Assembly: GCF_034702125.1 (NCBI RefSeq)
Contig: NC_085868.1
Location: 43,235,547 to 43,299,546 of the forward strand
Direction of reading: 5' to 3'
Source of the DNA: Engraulis encrasicolus
Lineage: Eukaryota > Chordata > Actinopteri > Clupeiformes > Engraulidae
Length of the DNA: 64,000 bases
Shown here one piece after another: positions 1 to 13,318 of the stretch. Positions within the stretch are counted from its first letter, which is position 1, and each line of letters opens with the position of its first letter. Under the pieces are notes generated by a model. The model ran no database searches, had not been told where the DNA came from, and was given only the letters and a program-made list of their open reading frames with translations. The position numbers and the translations under genes are program-made.

Positions 1-199
1 CCACCTGAAGAACTGAAGTCATTCTGACTGGTTAAAGATTATCTGATACTATCAAGCATGATGAAACAATTTCTAAGGAAACTATAATACTTAAAAAGTG
101 CTTGATGCAGCAAAGTGTGAGTAGCACATGCATTTTGATAGTGATGAAAGTGTGAATGGCTGAAACATTTAAGAACTTGTAACACTCTTGCAACAAGCA

Positions 200-840
200 G
201 CCCCATCTAAACCAATCTGCTAATCAGTGCCTGGCCTCACCTGAGTAGGGCTGTTATGCCATTATTCAATTACGGGCGTCACCTGCCAAGGGCCTGATGA
301 CTCTGGTCACATGGTACTCTTGCACCTGTATATAAATCTGGACTATCAACACTTCAGTTGCTTGCCTGCCTGCTGGCTGGCCTGCATGGCACAGCATAGC
401 ACTTGTTTGCCTACAAGCTTGCCTACAAGCTTGCTTACATACTTGCACACTTTCCTCTTTGTGAAAGCTTGCTGTATGTGGCATCATTTGTGGCATTGTT
501 GCATATAATGTGTCTGCTGCAAATTAGGCATTGCTTTGAGAGCTTGCTTGTAGTGCTGCTTGTTTGCTGTGCTACTTGGTGCAAAATATTTTTTTAAAGA
601 CTGACCAATGCTATATTCATCATTGGCTCATCAAGAGATACAGTAAAAAGCCCACCTTGCACACTATCATTGTAACATAGCACTGCGTACTCTGAAATTT
701 TATTCATGCCCACACTTTCAAAGGACCACCGCAAACCATTTTCTCAATACAGCATAGCGCCATAGTATCATGCTCAAGGCACTCCAGTCATGGTGAACGA
801 TGGGAGGGTGGGGTGGTAACATGGCCATATTCATGAATAC
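200..840 (+). mobile_element. Repeat family with TATA box, copy A
   Basis: This stretch shares a chain of matching blocks, in the opposite orientation, with 7820-8480 and 36880-37680. The best shared block runs from about 225 to 385 and contains TCTGGTCACATG, then CACCTG followed by TATATAAA at 329-336, then GTTGCTTGCCTG. Weaker shared blocks are the AAGC-rich part near 400-560 and a segment near 785-835 resembling a GTCCCACC/CATGACTGAG module. The TATA box followed by an unrepeated spacer looks like an RNA polymerase II promoter of a mobile element, but no coding sequence or clear termini are visible. The family is not recognised by name. Confidence 0.55.
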
Positions 841-1780
841 AACTATGACCCAGTATTTGCCTGTCATCACACAGTACAATTCAACTGTTTAACTGAAATG
901 TACTGTTATTTTCCTTATACTACTGCATAAATATTGTAGAGCACTTTTAGTTTAACAATACTAATACTGTGAACGTTCTGTAGAGTACTGTTATTTAACA
1001 GTTCAATTGCTGCTGAAAAAATGTTATATACTGTGATACATTAAACGGCAATGAGCTGTATTTGATTTTTGGTGTGAAATAACAGTAGAATTACAGTAAC
1101 TGCCGTTATTTTGCAGGGACATTTTCTTAGAGTGTAGGGTAAATTGGGGCACCAAGTGAAATTTCAAAAGAAGGAACATTTGCAACAAAATCGCCACTAC
1201 TACAGCTTAGCTGTTATTCACCATCCACAGGCTTGGGGACTCCAAGTGACTACCTGCTGTCTGCTATGTGCATCATCGTTCAGCCCGTCCCTCATCCCTC
1301 CAGCCACCGCTGTTCCCTGATTGGTCATGTAATCTGGTAAATTGCAATAAGAGTAATCTAAGAGTATACCAATCCAGAATTCACATGGATGGGAGGAACT
1401 GCAAATTGAGTTGAAATATTCCAGGCTAAGCCTATATATATCCATACTGTATCCTTATTCTTACCTTATTAAAATGTGTATTCTTTTTTTCAACTGTACA
1501 TATAAATGAAACCTATAGATTCTTTGACAACAGATCATCATAATAATGTCTCTCTGAACACAACACATGGGATTGCTCCACAGTCAATCTGAGAAAATCT
1601 AATAAATGGATGCTGAATTAATTCCCAGGCCAACGGATCACTGTGTGTGTTTTCATCATAAATGTTTCAATAATCCACATCAGAAACAGCCTACAGACAC
1701 ACTGCATAAGTAGGCACTTCACATGAGGCCTGAAACTGATCACATTTACTCCTTACTGCCTTTGATTTATTGGAAAGACC
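841..1780. other. No gene seen; AT-rich repeat-like sequence
   Basis: The part from about 890 to 1135 is rich in TACTGTTATTT and its complement and ends in CTTAGAGTGT, which resembles the edge of a fish DNA element, but no matching second end was found. The rest shows no coding or repeat signal that I can support. Confidence 0.35.
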
Positions 1781-1960
1781 AGGAAGCACCTTTTCATGTT
1801 TCCTCACTGTCAGTCTGAGTCTGCGCTGTGGTTGTGACATGCAGACCCAGGGGTGGCATAGAGGAGGATAAAGTGAAACTGAGTCACCAGGGCCACTATG
1901 TATATGTGATGCGATCTGGGAAAACCCTTCACATGGTGGGATTTTACATTTTTTAGATAT
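1780..1960 (+). repeat. Interspersed repeat copy without the MITE
   Basis: The block CATGTTTCCTCACTG...GAGTCTGCGCTGTGG...GTGACATGCA matches the two sides of the MITE at 5590-5892 (5572-5589 and 5893-5925), so it represents a related site without that insertion. Its far end, GATGCGATCTGGGAAAACCC near 1908-1927, occurs inverted at about 5317-5338, which suggests a terminal inverted repeat of this family. Confidence 0.6.
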
Positions 1961-2100
1961 TGTTAGCATTTGAAAGTCAATTTCAAGCTCTTTCCAATGG
2001 TGTTTTCATTATTTTTATATATTGTCTCTATCAAATGTTATACTTACCCAAAGTCAACTAATACGTTTCAGAGGAATTCTGAGAAAAAAACTCTCTAAAA

Positions 2101-2316
2101 GTTGAGTATGGCGATTGTGGCCAGAGGAGGTATTGCAACTATGCAAGGCGATTGAGGCCACAGTGGGTATTGCAACTATGCAAGGGGATTGTGTCCAAAG
2201 CAGGTATTGTAACTATGCAAGGTGGCCAGAGTAGGTGGCCAGAGTAGGTATTGCAACTTAGGAAGATGTGAGGTTGAGTATGGAGGATTGTGGCAAGAGT
2301 GGGTATTGCAACTATT
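2101..2316 (+). repeat. Minisatellite, about 37-bp unit
   Basis: Three head-to-tail units of about 37 bp (GGCGATTGTGGCCAGAG, then GTATTGCAACTATGCAA) are followed by two rearranged units, one with a duplicated GGTGGCCAGAGTA. Units differ from each other at a few positions. No coding frame runs through the array. Confidence 0.85.
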
Positions 2317-3349
2317 TTTTCTTTGATTTATTTAATGTGTTTAGTTTTGAGTCAAGGAAACAACTAAGGAAAACGAACAAAAAAATCTTTGTTTCAACAC
2401 AGCATGGACAGCACATTATTATGGATAATAATTATTATCATATTAGTTAATATTACAGTTATTGGACTACTGTACAATTGAACCAGTCTAAGCACTTAGA
2501 TCACTCCAATTTTTATAAGAGTATTGTATTCCACATCAATACAATGTAATGATCCTTTCACGCCGCTATGTAAGAATTTATATCTTTAATATCTGCTGTG
2601 CAGCATAGGTTTTTTCTGTAATACTGCAGTAAGTTAGGTCATTCTCTGCAAGATAGAAATCTACCATCTAGAATGTCTTAGGATATCCACATGTGGTGAA
2701 AGCAGTGCAGCCTCCTAGTACGATGCTCAGGATGCCTCACTGATGGTGGCAGATACGGGCAAGACAGTTTTTTGGTCAAGGTACCTCTTTAAGAATAGTC
2801 TCCTCCTTCTGTATTGTCTCTAGTTGAAGTTTGCTCTCATTCATGACCATAGCACAGCCCCACCCCCCTGAGCATCACCATAACCGAGCTAACTCATCTT
2901 AGAAGTCGGTTCCGCCCCCAGTCCCACACCACAGTTGTAGTACTTAGAGTATGAAATAGAGTCAATGAAATGAATTTCAAAAGCATGCACATGGAGTTCT
3001 CCAACTGCATATATACTATTTGCATCTTGAAACTAGTATAGCATGAAGAAAGGAAGAAAATGATTCAGGTTTTTTAGTAGGACTACTTTAGAACGATGTA
3101 TAAATATCAGTTACCAGTTACTGCTCTGGATTTAATCATTGATCATTTTCATGACTCGAAAAAGTAAGCTGAAGAAGCAATAGGCCTACCTGAATGAAAG
3201 CAAAACTTAGGGAATTAATTAATTTCATTTATTTATCAGTATATTTGTAATCTAACGGCACTACTTCTGAGGACAACGAAACACTGGAAAAAATATTGTT
3301 TGATGCAACAGAGCAAGAGTAGCACATTGCACTTGGCTTTGATATTCAG

Positions 3350-3350
<1 letters not shown>
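2317..3350. other. No gene or repeat recognised
   Basis: AT-rich unique-looking sequence. No frame looks like protein and no inverted repeat or second copy within the window was found. Confidence 0.4.

Positions 3351-3402
<52 letters not shown>
3351..3402 (+). repeat. (TTA)17 microsatellite
   Basis: Uninterrupted TTA trinucleotide run of about 52 bases; the Asn run read on the minus strand is an artefact of it. Confidence 0.98.
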
Positions 3403-3403
<1 letters not shown>

Positions 3404-3819
3404 GTACAAAAACAGAAGGCTACTCATCAAACACTACCTACCACATGCATGTTCATTTCAAATCGGCTGAACCAATGTCATTTCATTACTTTTCACTAGG
3501 CTATAGGCCTATGGCGTCTTCCATGTTTTTTTTTTGTCTCCCTGAGACCCCCAAACTGCTGGCTAACTGTAGGTCGTCTAATACATAGAGGCCTGTGTGC
3601 ATAGAATATAATTTCAAATTAAATTGGGTCTATTGATTCTACATGTATAGTTATGTAGCCTATTCGTAATTTACTGCCCAACTTTTGGTTCAGGAAAAGA
3701 AATGAATGACGTGTATTGTACATTTCTTACTGTTTAGGGTATGAAGCGAAAATATCAGCAAAATGTATCAGAAATGCAAACATGGGAACCATCAGTGTCT
3801 CGGAAAAGTGCATTGAGCG

Positions 3820-4660
3820 CTCTGCTTGGAGGTAAACATGGTTTTGCACGCTTCAAAACCCACCAGCTCCACGCAACAAAAAAAGGCTACAAGACGGTCG
3901 AGACCGCTTGTTTTTTACACCCTGCAGCAGGCAGCTCAGCCATTATAGAAGAGAAAAGGTTTTCTCCGCGCTTATCTTCTTCACTATCTCACGCTTGGCT
4001 TGAAATGACGGAGCATCTCAGTTTGACTTTTAAAAATTGACTGTTGAAGATGTGTTAACTGAACCCATTAGGTAGACAAGACATAAATGCATAGGCATAG
4101 GTCTATTATTTTTCAAAATCTGAGATGATCCAGTGCGCTTTTATAATGTTAGCACCAGTTATCAAAGATTCTCTATTCTAGCCTACCAACTCCACGACAC
4201 ACGACAATTCAGCACAGCGTAGGCTATTATGACAAAGTGTGTAGGCTATAGTCTACCAGTGCGGCAAAAGATTTCGCTATGCCTCGGAATAGTAGCCTAC
4301 AAGAGCACTTTTGACCCTCTGCAGCACGCAGCACAAAAATAGAGAGGAGAAGCGTTTTTCTTCACTGTCTGGTGCGTCGCGGGAAAGGACTGACATGAAT
4401 TAGGTTTTAACGTCACCGAGTATCTCAGATTGACACTGGAAACGGACTGTTGAAAACGTTTTAACTGAACACATACATTTGGCACGGTTCTAAATAAAAG
4501 CATTTTAATCTTCCCCATCTGAGATGATCCGATGAGGCTTCTTTAACCTAAATTACAGAAACCTAACCCTGTCTTGGCCACATCCACATCTTCCAATTCA
4601 GCAGTTTATTATGACAAGTAGGACTACACAGCGCAGTAAAAATAAATGAAACCTTTCGCG
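3820..4660 (+). repeat. Diverged tandem duplication, unit about 420 bp
   Basis: Two direct units can be followed by a chain of shared words: CTACAAGA, CCCTGCAGCA versus CTCTGCAGCA, AGAAAAGG...TTCTTCACT, GAG(C/T)ATCTCAG, GACTGTTGAA, TTAACTGAAC, ATCTGAGATGATCC, CAATTCAGCA and TATTATGACAA. The first unit is about 3820-4240 and the second about 4290-4660. Identity is clearly below that of the MITE copies, so the duplication is old. A 99-residue frame (3741-4040) starts before the first unit, is not kept in the second, and is therefore not called a gene. Confidence 0.65.
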
Positions 4661-5316
4661 ATAGATAAATCCCGTGGTGGGCGCTTTAGTTTTAGGTTTG
4701 CCTGTGAGCTCTCCAATAAAAAAATGAACTCTACATTCAAGTGCCGTTTAGTAGCCTAATCGCAGTTGTAGCCTATAAAGGTCTGCAAGAGGCACATAAG
4801 ACTGGACTTGACAAGCACGCAGGGCTCGACGGCTCCGATCCACGGAGAGAAGATGTCGCCTATGTTTATTTGTGTTCATTGAAATGTTGTTCCTTCTTTC
4901 TTTAGACCTATAACCTGAGAGAAAACTCTGCTTCATCGAGACAGAAGGCGTTCAGGTGCGCTGACAATGAGTGGCCAGACCTACACACGTCCAAATTCTG
5001 AGCCTTTCAAGTCTATAAACTCCTGCGCGTGCTTATGTTTTCCCTCAACCTCGCGCGCCCCTGCGCTACAAACGTAGTCAGCACGTTGGCTGCGTAGGCA
5101 GACTGCTCACGGCTGCCTCCCTTCTCACCACACAGCGGGCCATTTAAATCTTCATTTTAACACATTAAAACAGCGATTTCAGACAAAATATTTTCAGAGA
5201 TGATAGACAAGATGTTAAACAACAACAATTTAATGAAAAACCGATTTCAGGAAAACACTGTTTCTCGACCTATTTTCGCTGTTTCCTGAGAAAGGGCCAG
5301 CGCGACATCCGACGGG
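4661..5316. other. No gene recognised
   Basis: Unassigned sequence. Near 5030-5110 it is relatively CpG-rich compared with its surroundings; no exon, promoter motif or repeat partner could be supported. Confidence 0.35.
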
Positions 5317-6044
5317 TTTTCCCAGATCGCATCACATATAGGGGGCCCACACACTTAGAAAAATATATGGCTGGGGGGTCCATTGGAGCTGATTGTACAG
5401 GGCCCAAAATGGGCTGCTACGCCCCTTATGCAGCCCATCACTGGTCTGGTGCTGCAGAGTACAAATCACAGTGGGGGGTAATGGGAGGGGGTAACATGGG
5501 ACTCCATGATGAGGGTGAATGGGAGGTATGTGGACGGCTGACAGCTGGTTACCTAGATATGACTTTTGATTTACATGTTTTCTCACTGAGGGTGGATTGC
5601 AAAATGCGGACTTCCGTCCTCCCTTCTGCACTTGCCTACTTGTGACCTCATGATGACATCACTGTCGACAGAAAATTAATTCAATATCTTGCAAACGCAC
5701 AAATCTGAAGTCATTTCATCATTTGTAATTGGGATAGTGAATAAGAACTGTCCCCCAATAATTGCTGTAGCTATAGGCTGATAGGTGGGAAACCTATTCC
5801 TTCCTAATTTTCTCCACAGAGCCGGGGCGTCAGCAAACTGCTAGGCCACAAGCACAAGTGGAGGATGGGAGTGTGTATATTAGGATGCACCCTGAGTCTG
5901 TGCTGTGGTTTTGACATGCATCCCATAACTGGTCTGGTGCTGTAGAGTACAAATCACAGTGGGGGGTGATGGGAGGTGGTAACATGGGACTCCATGATGA
6001 GGCTGCATGGGAGGCATGTGGATGGCTGACAACTGGCTGCCTAC
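5317..6044 (+). repeat. Interspersed repeat with internal duplication, split by a MITE
   Basis: A segment of about 120-130 bp occurs twice in direct order, at about 5426-5555 and 5925-6044 (GGTCTGGTGCTG, AGTACAAATCACAGTGGGG, GGGACTCCATGATGAGG, GTGGA(C/T)GGCTGACA). Between them lies the MITE at 5590-5892. The left end GGGTTTTCCCAGATCGCATC is the inverse of the right end of the related copy at 1780-1960. The repeat stops where the 6045 element starts. Confidence 0.65.
5590..5892 (+). mobile_element. MITE family M1, copy 1 (3-bp TSD, Harbinger-like)
   Basis: 303-bp non-coding element flanked by TGA on both sides (5587-5589 and 5893-5895). It starts GGGTGGATTGC and ends TAGGATGCACCC, imperfect inverses of each other, and matches two further copies at 50731-51020 and 55319-55613 through their full length, including TGATGACATCACTG, TTCAATATCTT and CAAGCACAAGTGGAGGA. 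The 3-bp duplication suggests PIF/Harbinger, but no transposase is present to confirm it. Confidence 0.8.
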
Positions 6045-7421
6045 TAGTGTTGCTGTCGTCAACGACAACGAGGACGACATATCTCAGTCAACGAACATTT
6101 TGCAAGCCAATTGTCATGACGAAAACGTTAACTGCTTGACGTTTTTTAAACTATAGGTGACTTAAATGCATGGCCACATGAGGAAATCTTAGAGGAAACG
6201 CAACGCAAATACTTGCTGCATGACGATGACTATGACTAAACATTATTGTGGAAATAAAAACCATGACGTGATCCAAAACAAAACAAAAAGAGAAACGAAA
6301 CATTTGCATGCACCATTGCGCGCCCCACTTCTGAGACTACCGCTGCTTGGATAGACGTTTTCTTCCCGACAAGGCTAAGTAATCTGTGCACAAATACAAC
6401 GGAGCCCAGACACGTTGACATGCCATTATGTTAAATGCTCATTAATGATACGAAAGTCTTGTTTGTGTGAGAAGTCAGATTTTGTTGAACAGCAGAAAAT
6501 AATGCATTACCCACGCAGTGAACGCAAGCAAGATTTTTTTCCCGATGCTCCATCTGACCTGTCAATCAGTCCCATCCGTCAATCTTCCATCGCCAATGAA
6601 TTATTTGACGTTGATGCAGCAACATTGGAAGCCGAACCCCAGAGAAAGAGCGACTTCTGGGCTATAAGAATAATGAAATAGCTAATTGACAACATTCCCA
6701 TGCAGATGGCGCGATGTGGCACAATCAACTTATCTTTGAAAACGTAGCCGATAGTGAAACATGAACCCTTTTCCCGTAATGTGTTGTGCGTTATGCGGCT
6801 GTCCCATGGGACACGGGGCAATAATAATTTGAATCTGGATTAACCTCCAAAGAAGTATATCGTCGGATTATTGAACGTTTGGAAGACAGGAGCTTCCAAG
6901 ACGTGCGCGTCTCTCTTCCTCTCTCTCTCCCCCCCTCTCTCTCTTTGTATCCCGAGACAGCAACAAGTCCACGTTAACATGAAACTGGTCCGTCATTCTG
7001 TCGAATTTCAGTTTAAGCGCATTTAAACAAAGGTTAATATTTATGTTAATTATTGCAGTTATGGGCATGTCACAGCCACCGGCAGCTCTGCGCTTATTGT
7101 TAATACATTGGAAGGGACACGTCTTTCAAACTCAAAGTGAACTAACCATTTTATTGAACAAACATAAAATATGTCCATCAATATCATTTTGATAAAGAAC
7201 AAGATTGCCTGCCTACATTCTCCTTCGCCACAATATGCTGGATTCAAGTTGATGTATAGGCTAAGGCCAGACTTTTTTTTTATTAAGACATTTCATGGTC
7301 AAAAACAAAATCCCAGGGCTATAAAAAAAAAGTCCAACGCCTTGCGGCATTGTTGCCGCGATGTAGGGCCTATTGACGAATTAAAATTAGGCCTACTATT
7401 ACGCATAGCCTACTATCAGTT

Positions 7422-7464
7422 TTATTATTATTATTATGATGATGATGATGATGATGATGATGAT
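7422..7464 (+). repeat. Compound (TTA)5(TGA)9 microsatellite
   Basis: Adjacent TTA and TGA trinucleotide runs with no interruption; the terminal Asp run of one frame is caused by it. Confidence 0.95.
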
Positions 7465-7819
7465 TAGGCTAATAATAATGATGCCAATTCGAATGGTGCA
7501 TAACTGTGTAGGAAGGTGTCCATATTCAGCAGAATACACTAGCCTACATTGTTGACGCAATGCACCTGCTGACGAATTTCATAACACTTCTCCTCTACTC
7601 TTACTCCTCCTTCTCATTATTAATAATTCATACATAGGCCTACTTGAACAAAGTTCATTTAATTCTGTTAGTTGTGTTGATATAAGCTTTGTCTGTACAC
7701 ACAACATTCAAATTAGTTTGATTCCTGACCTGCAATTGGTGTAAGGAAACCTGCCACCCCCCCTCTCTCTCCTCCCCTCCCTCCCTCCTCCTCCCCTCTC
7801 TCCCTCCTCCTCCCCTCCA

Positions 7820-8480
7820 TAACTGAGGTAGCCTACCATGATCATGGTTCTGTCCCACCTCCCATCCTTCACCGTGACTGAAGCACTCTTAGCATGGAAC
7901 CACTCTGCCACTGTTCTCTTTAACTACTTTTCAGAGCTGTCTCTCACAACCATGAGATCTTGAGAATTTTATCGGAGGCTTGTGCCACAATCATAATGAG
8001 TATTGGTTGGACTTGATCTCACTTTGTCATCATAAACTTTATCGAGAGGATGTATAACCAATTGTCTGCCAGGCGGATGGTTCTTCCCTTAGAACCTCTC
8101 ACCTGCATGACATGTGCAATGCAGCAAGCTAGTTATCAAGTCATGTTACAAGCTAGCTCACAAAGCAATGCATGATGTGCCTAGCAACTTAACAAAAGCC
8201 ATGAGCTAAAATTGCCACAGGCTGGCTCGCATGGAATACCCACAAAGCTGTCAAGCAAGCACTTTGCTGAGCCATGCCAGTAGGCAGTCAGGTAAGCAAC
8301 TCAGGCACTGTGGCTGTCCAGCTTTATATACAGGTGAAAGTGTGTCATGTGACCAGAGTGATGAGGAATTTGCAGGTGCAAGCAGTAATTGATTCATGAC
8401 CTACCAGCCCTTAGTAATCAGGTGCCAGGCACTGATTGAGAGATTGGTTGGGATGAGGCTGCTTGATGTCGGATTTTTTT
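7820..8480 (-). mobile_element. Repeat family with TATA box, copy B
   Basis: Plus-strand reading gives CATGACTGA-type module near 7860-7915 (GTCCCACC, GCATGGAACCACTCTGCCACTG), then GCAAGC-rich sequence with CACAAAGCAATGC near 8160, then TTTATATACAGGTGAAA at 8323-8339, CATGTGACCAGAGTGAT, and CAGGCACTGATTGA...GATTGGTTGGG. The same chain occurs in copy C and, inverted, in copy A. The TATATAAA box reads on the minus strand. Confidence 0.6.
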
Positions 8481-8934
8481 TTACAAGTTCTCAAAACGTT
8501 TCAATGTATCACTTTTGTTATGACACGTTTGTTGTGTTGTGTGACAAACTTTAATATCAACCCAACAAAGTGAAGTTAAATGAATGGATGTTTGAGATTT
8601 TTTTCTTTGATGCTAAATGTGCTTGATTTAATCTGGTGGAAATATTTTCCACAATTTTCTTAGGTTAATCCAATAAATCATTTTTGGTTATATCCTCGTT
8701 ATGGGTACTGCCAACGATGATGCTGTTGTACTGTTTAAGTGGCAAAAAAGCTGTCATTAAATAGAAAAAGGAAAAAAATCATCAATGTCAAATGTGTTCA
8801 TTGGTGCATCTGCAAGATAATCATTACTTAACAAAAACTAGACTGCAACTGTAGTCAGTTTTCATCATCATAAATGTATGACAAAAAGCAGGCTATGTAA
8901 CATTCATTGTGAGGAAAAGTATGTGACATTTTAG

Positions 8935-9171
8935 TCTAGCCATTGTAGTCAGAGGAACATTTTAGTCTTACTAGCCGACTAAAATGTTAAGACTAAAAGG
9001 CCTTGTGACTTGACTAGACTAAAACAAGTAACAACAAAGCTCTCAAAGACAAGACTAGCTAAAGACTAAAAGTCTTGTGACTTGACTAGACTAAAACAAC
9101 CCAACAAAAAACACTGTCAAAACATGACTAACTAAGACTAAAAATAAAATGTGCTGCCAAAAGCAACACTA
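8935..9171 (+). repeat. GACTAAA-rich tandem segment
   Basis: A segment of about 70 bp is repeated in tandem with changes (ACTAAAAG..CTTGTGACTTGACTAGACTAAAAC at about 8992 and 9065). It belongs to the right end of the 6045-9171 candidate. Confidence 0.6.
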
Positions 9172-10410
<1,239 letters not shown>

Positions 10411-10716
10411 TTCACACTATAAGCACACTCGCTCATTACATATACATCCACATATTTCTAGAACATGTGTCACGTCTCCCAAAATAGATTAAAAAGATGT
10501 CATAATTGCCATTGCACAATAATCGCTCCACTGAAGCAGCTGCATGGGCCCACTGTGGCAGATTGAGGGAGAGAAGGAAAGGAAGAGTAAAGCAGACATA
10601 CAGTATGCAATACTGCAGTCTTTATGCCAGCTCTCCGATTAATACCGCTCTCACAGTTTGATGGCCTTAATATTAGTCAAAATTATACAGGGGAATATAT
10701 CAAGAGACTCCACAAC

Positions 10717-10718
<2 letters not shown>

Positions 10719-10802
<84 letters not shown>
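10719..10802 (+). repeat. (GA)42 microsatellite
   Basis: Uninterrupted GA run of about 84 bases, purine-only on the plus strand. Confidence 0.99.
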
Positions 10803-10805
<3 letters not shown>

Positions 10806-12240
10806 TATTTGCCACCTCTGTCGGCAGTCTCCCATTCATCTGCACATTTGAATCAGGAGTCATATTCAGCATATTCATCATGTCCTTTTGTCAAGAAGCC
10901 CCCATCACTAATGAGTCCCATTTCTCATTGTGGAGGCCTCATATTCATATCTGATAATAGATGGCTCCCCAAACCTTTGATATGTCTTTCATTTTCAAGA
11001 GGACACAGTAGGTGAGCTTGTCTTCTTGAAGTGTTAAGATCTTCCTAGATGAAAATGTTCTCCAGAAGGAAATGCCATCTCCTCCTGTGATCTTCTTTTG
11101 AAGATCATGTTGATGTTTCATGATAAAAAGAAAAGTCGTTGTACGGTATAAACCACACCTCTAAAAAACTTGCAGGAATATAACGTTTTTCTAGTCTCTT
11201 CCTCTGAAGTGCCAAAGGCATCTCCATATGACTCGGGGTGTCATCTTTCCTCTAAGGGTTGAGACCTTTGGCCCAGCCTTCGACCAGTAGCAAACCAAGG
11301 GAGGTGGGCCAACCATAACGTTTGAGAATGTTAATTACTATGCTCTTGGTCAGACAAAGTCTCAAAGACATTTTGAAAGTCAATGATAACCAGGCTAGGA
11401 TTTCACAGCAGCAGTAGCAGCAGTGTTGGTATACAGGCCGGCTTGGCTCTTTAACCAGGCCCTTTTTGAGCTGTCTCTGTTGCTGCCTGCTCCACTTGGG
11501 CACTTGGCCTCCAGTTGCCATGGGGACATAGAGGAAAAGGTACCCTGCTCCTGTTGATGGATGATGTGGTCAACAGGTGGTGTAACAGTAAATAAAATGT
11601 GATAATTTTCACACCTTAGGGAATCATGGAAATGCCATCTTTGTAGGGATATATTGTAAGAGTAAAATATTTCCTTGCCAATCTCAGCCTGTCTGGTTAG
11701 GGATGGTAGGCCTACACTGGATACTAATGTGGAAAAATCTTCAGATTTAAAATAGCTGCTGATAAATTCTTCAGCATATTGATATTGGATATTGCAGTCG
11801 GTTTGATGAGTAAAGGCACATCTCCTGTGGGAAATCATGGAGCAATGGATGTCATTTACAGAACATTAATACATACATAAGAACTGCAGCAGCAATGACA
11901 AGTTGACCTTGTAGTTTCCCCATGTCAAGTCCTTGGGTAATGGTTTGCCGTTAGACAATTGTTTGTGTGTTAATTTACGTGATGTATTTTTCCATCTCCG
12001 ACTCGAGTCCACTTGAAGGGGCACGTTTGTCTCTATGTCAATGGAGTACATTATAAAACTATGACCCTACAATATCTGGGCACTTAGAAATCATATCACT
12101 GAAAGTTTTTTAAAAAAGCATAAAAGAGAGCACATTATAATATGTTTCAGACTGAATAGTGAGGGGTTTTAGTCAAATTTGAATCACAGCAGACATAATC
12201 AAACGTTTCAATGCTTTGTAGCCTTCTGACACAGCAGAGA
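10803..12240. other. No gene recognised; unique-looking sequence
   Basis: From about 10830 to 11010 the sequence looks single-copy with CATATTCA and CTAATGAG words, possibly conserved non-coding DNA. A 147-residue minus-strand frame (11395-11838) has no recognisable domain and is not called. Confidence 0.35.
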
Positions 12241-12786
12241 ATTCGCCTTTGGCTAAGCCCCGCCCTCTTGGGTTACAGTTGCTAGGTCGGACAGATAAAC
12301 GTTCTATGCTGTGATATCACCGTGATTAATGCAGTGACTGCCTATCGCAGCAGTTGTTCACTCCTAGGAAATAAAAAAACACTCCTCCGTTCCAAATATG
12401 TATTTCTTGAAATGTCATGCATCACAGTTGTTTAGCTGTTGTGGGATCTCAAATTCTCATCCTGGTATCGATAGGCATATTGTAACCAGTGGCACCATGT
12501 AAGCTAACTTGCATAGCCTATGTCCCTGGCTCAAACTGTAGTTGTTGGACGAAATCACCCAACGTGATGGATGTTATCTTCAAAGCTACCACATCAATGT
12601 GTAACATTAACGTTTGGCGTTTATGTCTTCAGTAGCTCAAGAAAATGATGTCCATCAGCTGCTAGTCAAATAACCTGACGTGACTGACAGTTAACTTTGC
12701 TAGCGCTGTTTCTTCATTAATTTAGGACAGAAAACCAAAATCCTACCCGGAAATAAGTTTGTGTTTGGTCACAAATGGTCCTCTTG

Positions 12787-12955
12787 TGGAAGATGTGCCG
12801 ACCTCTTCAGAAAGGCACTTGAAGAGTCAATAGGAAAAGTCATTGGGGCACTTTTTACACACCTGCCATTTAAAAAGTTGAGTATTTTCAGCCAATAGTG
12901 AATAAGCCTGCCAGCGACCCTATCTGCACTAGGCTAAGAGGCTACTGTATAAACT
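12787..12955 (+). repeat. Interspersed repeat, copy 1
   Basis: The block ATGTGCCGACCTCTTCAGAA...ACACCTGCCATTTAAAAAGT (12792-12880) recurs in direct orientation at 13322-13416. The following block GTTGAGTATTTTCAGCC...CTAAGAGGCTACTG (12878-12949) recurs inverted at 32146-32215. Confidence 0.75.
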
Positions 12956-13318
12956 GAAAAATGACAGTGTAATCCTTCATGTTACAAGCAGGCAGAGAAA
13001 TTCCAGAATTGAACCCAGTGGGGAAGTTGAGGTTACTATGGATTGCATTGTGTTGCGTCTATCTTCAGATACACTTTTTTCCTCTCTCTAACATCTCATC
13101 AGACACTATTCTATTCCTTTCTGTCTCATTTGTCCCTTTTTAATGTAGTCGCCTCCACAGCTGCACACCATAATGGCCGTGGTTTATTGCTGTGGCAGAT
13201 ACACTATATGGGAATCAGAGCAAACTTGGAACAGCAACTATAAAGAGGTGCACACCATTAAAATACCGCTCACACTACGCCAATCCACTGATAATGATGT
13301 GGCCCCTTAAAAGGCTTC

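Larger units (their letters stand above)
6045..9171. mobile_element. Possible long DNA element, ends TAGTGTTG/CAACACTA
   Basis: The left end (TAGTGTTGCTGTCGTCAACG and following GACGAAAACG, GACTATGACTAAA words to about 6235) and the right end (repeated TTGTGACTTGACTAGACTAAA, then AAGCAACACTA) resemble the two ends of a widespread fish DNA element rich in TCGTCAACG and GACTAAA words. The ends are inverse for about 9 bp. The flanks (GCCTAC and CCTAAC) do not form a clean duplication, and the interior holds other repeats, so the pairing is uncertain. No transposase frame is recognisable. Confidence 0.35.

Noticed and set aside
3741..4040. 99-residue open frame
   Set aside because: It overlaps a diverged tandem duplication whose second unit does not keep the frame, and it has no domain-like features.
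6045..9171. Confirmed single 3.1-kb transposon
   Set aside because: The ends look like one family, but flanks do not form a target duplication and the interior contains unrelated repeats; kept only as a low-confidence candidate.
12204..12240. Fifth hammerhead-like core on the minus strand (GTCAGAAGGC...GAAACG)
   Set aside because: The CUGANGA box is not present, only a loosely similar GTCAGAAGG.
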